A program made the translations under genes and the position numbers. The notes under the pieces were generated by a model that was given only the letters and a program-made list of their open reading frames with translations, was not told where the DNA came from and did no database searches. Shown here in pieces: positions 23,075 through 26,652 of a stretch of DNA of 26,652 nucleotides. This DNA comes from UBA12088 sp041920275 (GTDB taxonomy: Bacteria > Patescibacteriota > Minisyncoccia > Phycocordibacterales > UBA12088). The stretch is from the NCBI GenBank assembly GCA_041920275.1, contig JAYRSE010000002.1:1-26652 (forward strand). The letters run 5' to 3'. Numbering within the stretch: the stretch's first letter is position 1; the number at the start of each line of letters is the position of its first letter.

Positions 23075-24496
23075 CTATAGTTCGCTCAATTTCTTCAGCG
23101 TGTCAATCTGTTTTTGGTAGTACGCGGCGTGTTCCATCACGCCATCCCCGTAGAATGCGTACGCGGGATTCGAAGCGTTTCCTCCCGCAAAATAACGCAG
23201 TGCTGCATAACGCTCCGCTTGCGGCGTACCGCCATTTGCGCCATTGTCGCGCAGCAGCAGGGCGGCGGCCATGAAAGCATCCTGATTATCCCAAGGATTC
23301 GACGGGCTCTGCTTACCGCGCAGCACACGCAGACGATCCATGTCGGCCCGATATTCCCACGGGCCCGCCCAAAACGATTCAGATCCATTGTATGCACATG
23401 TGCCGGCAGCCGTGTTCACGTATCCACCGAAACACGCCCAGGTCGAGGGAATGAACTGAGCGGGACCCATGGCGCCACCCCATCCGTACCCGGGCTTTGC
23501 GGATACGGGAACCGATGACGGATCGACCCCGAGGGTACTTGCGATCACCTTGAAAAGCGGCCGATCGCGGGTGGGATGCATATCTTCGGTCCACACGCCA
23601 TTGCCCAAGAACTCACCCAGTCGTGTTTCCTGTTTCAGGAGACCAAGTATCAGTGCGGGTCGAACATCCGTCTTCGTACCTGCGAACACCGCATACTCGA
23701 TCGCATTGCCCAAATTGATCGAAGCGCTTCCCCGAAGCTCAAAGAGCTCGGAACGAATCTGCGCCGCACTGCGCTCGTTCTCTTTGATCAGATTTTGGTA
23801 TCTCACCTCCTCTCCCTTGGTGACCCGCAAGATCCGCGCCTTCTCACCCTCCTGCTCTTTCAACTTGTTCTGCTGCAGCAACTTGAGCTGCTTCAACTCA
23901 CCCTCGCTCTCTTTTTGCGTCTCAAGCGTTGCCTTGACCTCCTCATTATTGGCGCGCAGGTCCTCGAGGTCTTGAAGCGACTGGTGCAGCGCGACACGGA
24001 GCGTCACATACTCATCCATCTCCTCGAAGAACTCCGCCATGGTCTTCTCGGAGAGGACGATCTCCACACCGGTGTACTGATCAAGCTCGTCGGAACGACG
24101 CAGCAAGCTGGCGAGCGAATCGCGTTCAAGCTCGATCCGTTCGGATATTTCGAGAATGGTGGCATGCTTTTCCACGATCTCATCCTCGAGATCGGCGATG
24201 ACCAACTCCTGGGCACGAACGGCGATCTTCGCCTTTTCGATCTCGGCATCGATGATCTTAAGGTCACGCTCGAGCGTGGTGCGTTCGGTTCGTTTATCAG
24301 CGAGCAGTACTTGCTGCTTTTCGATCAACTCTTCGAGGTGTTTGAGCTCCGCTTCAAGCTGGGCCTTCCGCGCGGCGATGAGGTCGGCATTCGCGTACGC
24401 AAACGGAGGTGTATCGAACGATCGAACACACACGAGCAAGGCCGCGATGAGTATGATGAGCACCGGCACCAACCGATGGACTAAACGGTATGACAT
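23075..24496 (-). CDS. coiled-coil MltB-like lytic transglycosylase
   Basis: A 473-residue exported protein. A hydrophobic segment (~10-24) acts as signal or anchor, and a long charged coiled coil covers ~36-255, like the FtsX-regulated hydrolase partners CwlO/EnvC. The C-terminal SLT_2/MltB-type domain has the likely catalytic Glu290 in KQETRLG, the GGAMGPAQFIPSTW signature at 340-353, and a C-terminal ARYFAGGN-like segment (ALRYFAGGN). It should cleave peptidoglycan glycan strands. The ATG at 24496 is chosen because TATACT (24503-24508) ends 6 bases before it; a frame extension to 24538 would precede the promoter. No FtsEX gene is in the window. Confidence 0.87.
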   Translation of the reverse strand: MSYRLVHRLVPVLIILIAALLVCVRSFDTPPFAYANADLIAARKAQLEAELKHLEELIEKQQVLLADKRTERTTLERDLKIIDAEIEKAKIAVRAQELVIADLEDEIVEKHATILEISERIELERDSLASLLRRSDELDQYTGVEIVLSEKTMAEFFEEMDEYVTLRVALHQSLQDLEDLRANNEEVKATLETQKESEGELKQLKLLQQNKLKEQEGEKARILRVTKGEEVRYQNLIKENERSAAQIRSELFELRGSASINLGNAIEYAVFAGTKTDVRPALILGLLKQETRLGEFLGNGVWTEDMHPTRDRPLFKVIASTLGVDPSSVPVSAKPGYGWGGAMGPAQFIPSTWACFGGYVNTAAGTCAYNGSESFWAGPWEYRADMDRLRVLRGKQSPSNPWDNQDAFMAAALLLRDNGANGGTPQAERYAALRYFAGGNASNPAYAFYGDGVMEHAAYYQKQIDTLKKLSEL

Positions 24497-24512
24497 ACAC
24501 ACAGTATACCGT

Positions 24513-24538
24513 AAACAAAAGAAGTGCGCATCGCGCAC
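24513..24538 (-). terminator. terminator after the bL25 gene
   Basis: GTGCGC-GAT-GCGCAC (24524-24538) followed on the minus strand by TTCTTTTGTTT. It lies directly upstream of the TATACT box of the transglycosylase gene, separating the two units. Confidence 0.7.
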
Positions 24539-24564
24539 CGAAAAACGAACGAGAAAGAGACGGG

Positions 24565-25200
24565 CTAGGCGGATTCCTCTTCTTTACCACGCTTCTCGAC
24601 CTCGACCGAGCTAACGTCCGCCTGCAGAGAAACTTCGGACTCCTCCTCGTGCGCTTGCACCAACGCGACCACCTCCTCCGCGTCGACGAGCACCTGCACA
24701 CCCGCAGGAACAACAATATCCTTCACAAGTATTTGATCGTCGAAGGTCGCGAGCACCGAGATGTCGATCGTAAGTTCGCTCGGCAGGTCTTGCGGGAACG
24801 CCTCGATCAAAAGCTCGTGCTTTACCTTCACCAACGTACCGCCAAGCTCCTTCTCCGCGGGAGCAACACCCGTAAACTCGAGCGGGACCTCCACCTCGAC
24901 GGTCTTATCGGTACGCACCTGAAGCAGGTCCGCATGTACCGGCTCGCCCGAAAGCGCGTCGAATGAGACATCGTGAATGAGTACGGGTACATTGGCTTCG
25001 AGACCCTCGAGTGTCACAAGACCGGTCTCACCAGCCGCACCGAGCACCTTGGTGAATTTCCGGCGATCGATACTTATCGAGACCGGTGCCTTACCCGCCT
25101 CGCCGTATACGACCGCAGGCATCATGCCGGACACGCGAAGCGCGCGAGCGGCCTTGCTCCCTCTCTCGGTACGTGGTGTGACGGCAAGTGTGTACGTCAT
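24565..25200 (-). CDS. rplY: 50S ribosomal protein bL25 (Ctc family, two-domain)
   Basis: A 211-residue protein. The N-terminal 5S rRNA-binding domain (RGSKAARALRVSGMMPAVVYG) and the C-terminal Ctc/TL5-type beta domain (~95-185) are both present, followed by an acidic Glu-rich tail ending EKRGKEEESA. ATG 25200 is chosen over an in-frame ATG at 25239 because the promoter (TTGCAT-16-TATACT, -10 at 25216-25221) lies between them. Divergent from the PfkB-family gene. Confidence 0.93.
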   Translation of the reverse strand: MTYTLAVTPRTERGSKAARALRVSGMMPAVVYGEAGKAPVSISIDRRKFTKVLGAAGETGLVTLEGLEANVPVLIHDVSFDALSGEPVHADLLQVRTDKTVEVEVPLEFTGVAPAEKELGGTLVKVKHELLIEAFPQDLPSELTIDISVLATFDDQILVKDIVVPAGVQVLVDAEEVVALVQAHEEESEVSLQADVSSVEVEKRGKEEESA

Positions 25201-25215
25201 ATGAACAGTGTGCGC

Positions 25216-25243
25216 AGTATACCCTATTTTGGTAAACATGCAA
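25216..25243 (-). promoter_or_regulatory. bL25 promoter
   Basis: TTGCAT, 16-base spacer, TATACT (25216-25221) on the minus strand; 15 bases separate the -10 box from the ATG at 25200. Confidence 0.55.
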
Positions 25244-25336
25244 GACTTGGTACACTATGAACGGGGCCCCGCGCGGGTGGCGGGAATCGGCCATTTGCGC
25301 ACGCCCAGTACACCCGTTTACCATAACCAACACACC

Positions 25337-26332
25337 ATGGACGAATTAGACTTTGTATCCATAGGAGACATCGTGACCGATGAGTTCATCCAGCTTCGCA
25401 GCGATCGCGCGGTCGTGAACACCACGCTCACCGGTCGCAAGACCATATCCATGTATTTCGGTGACAAGCTCGAGTACGAAGGTGCGGTGAACGTGCCGGC
25501 GGTCGGCAACAGTCCCAATGCGGCGGTCTCCGCGAAGCGTCTCGGCCTTCGAACAGCGCTCGTGTGCGACATAGGCGACGATGCGGGCGGTGTGGAGATC
25601 ATGGACCGACTGAACGACGAGGGTATCGACACGCGATTCGTCGACGTGCAGGCCGGCAAAGAAACCAATCACCACTACGTACTTCGCTACGGAGCGGAAC
25701 GGACCATCCTTATTAAACATGAAAAGTACGAGTACGTTGTACCCGATATGGGCGCGCCGAAGTGGATATACTTCTCCTCGGTCGGTGAGCACGGCATTCT
25801 GTACCACCATGACATAGCGCGCTACGTGCGTGAGCACGAAGGGACGCGTCTCGCCTTCCAACCGGGCTCCTTCCAGATACAGCTCGGCCATGACGCACTT
25901 CGGGACGTGTACGAGGCGTGTGAACTTTTCTTCTGCAACAAGGAGGAGGCGCAACAGATCCTTGCGACGGACGAAAAAGATGTGCCCACCCTGCTCCGAC
26001 GCATGCGCGAACTCGGCCCCACGATACCGGTCATCACCGACGGCCCTGCGGGTGCGTACGCGCTTGCCGACGACGGCGTCTGGCACATGCCCATGTATCC
26101 GGATCCCGCACCTCCCGTCGACCGCACCGGAGCCGGGGATGCATTCTCTTCGACGTTCACGAGCGCGCTTGCGCTCGGTCTCGACGTACCGACCGCACTG
26201 CGCTGGGGCCCGGTAAACAGCATGTCCGTGGTGCAGTACATCGGTGCGCAAGAGGGCCTGCTCTCACGAGAACAGCTCGAAACGCACCTCGCGAGCGCTC
26301 CCGCGGACTATGTGGCGCGGAAGGTTGCGTAG
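25337..26332 (+). CDS. PfkB-family carbohydrate kinase
   Basis: A 331-residue ribokinase-fold enzyme. The N-terminal FVSIGDIVTDEF strand is followed by GNSPNAAVSAKRLGL (substrate-binding GG-like region with GN), and the anion hole/catalytic motif DRTGAGDAFSS lies at about 261-271 with the catalytic Asp in GAGD. It phosphorylates a sugar or nucleoside; the substrate cannot be read from the sequence. Start ATG 25337 matches the family N-terminus; the in-frame region upstream to 25208 lacks family character. A TACCAT box (25319-25324), with TTGCGC 18 bases upstream, may be the promoter. Confidence 0.9.
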   Translation: MDELDFVSIGDIVTDEFIQLRSDRAVVNTTLTGRKTISMYFGDKLEYEGAVNVPAVGNSPNAAVSAKRLGLRTALVCDIGDDAGGVEIMDRLNDEGIDTRFVDVQAGKETNHHYVLRYGAERTILIKHEKYEYVVPDMGAPKWIYFSSVGEHGILYHHDIARYVREHEGTRLAFQPGSFQIQLGHDALRDVYEACELFFCNKEEAQQILATDEKDVPTLLRRMRELGPTIPVITDGPAGAYALADDGVWHMPMYPDPAPPVDRTGAGDAFSSTFTSALALGLDVPTALRWGPVNSMSVVQYIGAQEGLLSREQLETHLASAPADYVARKVA

Positions 26333-26352
26333 CGCCCAAACCGAGCACACTG

Positions 26353-26384
26353 AAGATCCGGCACCTCATGGTCCGGATCTTTTT
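26353..26384 (+). terminator. terminator after the PfkB-family gene
   Basis: AAGATCCGG pairs with CCGGATCTT around an 11-base loop, followed by TTT. It starts 20 bases beyond the stop. Confidence 0.8.
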
Positions 26385-26416
26385 GATGCGCAAAGATCCC
26401 GTGGAGATAACGCTTC

Positions 26417-26495
26417 TGGTGGACGTTACAGGACTCGAACTCTACGAGTTCAGTACCCGTTGCGGCCATGTTCATTCGCTTCGCTCTGAACATAG
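26417..26495. repeat. 79-bp direct repeat, copy 1
   Basis: Identical to 26574-26652, which reaches the window edge, so the true unit may be longer. It holds two hairpins: GAACTC-TAC-GAGTTC and ATGTTCA...TGAACAT. On the minus strand it contains GTTCGAGTCC, reminiscent of a tRNA T-loop, but the T-stem does not pair. Confidence 0.9.
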
Positions 26496-26573
26496 CTCGC
26501 AACAGCTTCGAGTCCGCGCAACGCTTTTCTGCGAAAAGCTGCGCGTAACGTCCACACGTTCGCTCCGCTTTCG
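26496..26573. other. hairpin-rich spacer between direct repeats
   Basis: Contains CGCGCA-ac-GCTTTTC-tgc-GAAAAGC-TGCGCG (~26517-26545). Its GTAACGTCCAC (26545-26555) pairs with GTGGACGTTAC (26576-26586) at the start of the next repeat. No gene is seen between the pfkB terminator and the window end. Confidence 0.7.
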
Positions 26574-26652
26574 TGGTGGACGTTACAGGACTCGAACTCT
26601 ACGAGTTCAGTACCCGTTGCGGCCATGTTCATTCGCTTCGCTCTGAACATAG
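26574..26652. repeat. 79-bp direct repeat, copy 2 (cut by window end)
   Basis: Exact copy of 26417-26495 at a 157-bp period. The array may continue to the right. Confidence 0.9.

Noticed and set aside
26417..26652. CRISPR array or tRNA gene at the right edge
   Set aside because: Two 79-bp copies with a 78-bp hairpin spacer do not fit CRISPR dimensions, no cas gene is present, and the T-stem of the tRNA-like segment does not pair.

Overview
The window looks like a chromosomal segment of a Candidate Phyla Radiation (Patescibacteria) bacterium, probably of parcubacterial type. This is an inference. It rests on pared-down PheS and PheT, a PEGA-domain/glycosyltransferase pair, a short EF-Ts, promoters whose -10 boxes sit almost on the start codon, and GC-rich hairpin-strewn spacers. 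Nothing suggests UGA recoding: TGA is used as a stop here.

Left third (1-8500) is an accessory region. Positions 372-6076 hold a visibly AT-richer five-gene operon on the minus strand. In transcription order it encodes an XRE-type regulator, a RadC-cytosine-C5-methyltransferase fusion, an HpaII-family restriction endonuclease, a Vsr mismatch endonuclease and a membrane-anchored HerA-like ATPase. The genes overlap or nearly touch, so this is one restriction-modification/defence unit. Inverted copies of a ~121-bp element (48-168 and 6165-6286) bracket it. The operon promoter carries a palindrome whose half-site recurs in a 41-nt perfect palindrome at 7-47. Next comes a large serine recombinase (6605-8254) bracketed by a second inverted repeat of 103 bp (6484-6586 and 8058-8160). 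Directly beyond it lie a 43-bp copy of the 3' part of tRNA-Glu and then the intact tRNA-Glu(UUC). This looks like an integration site with remnants of more than one event.

Middle (8500-17000) is ordinary chromosome with two small unknown genes (8707, 14087). It encodes undecaprenyl-diphosphatase UppP, a membrane-anchored DsbA-like thioredoxin protein, a UvrD-type helicase fused to a RecB/AddB-like nuclease with a putative Fe-S cluster, and PheT/PheS.

Right part (17000-26652) carries cell-surface and translation genes. These are a PEGA-domain protein with an overlapping glycosyltransferase, tRNA-Thr(UGU), a small membrane protein, EF-Ts, ribosomal protein S2, RF1, bL31, a coiled-coil MltB-like lytic transglycosylase, bL25 and a PfkB-family kinase. 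The window ends inside a hairpin-rich tandem direct repeat (unit 157 bp). A near-consensus promoter at 22927-22955 points into a stretch with no gene on its strand.
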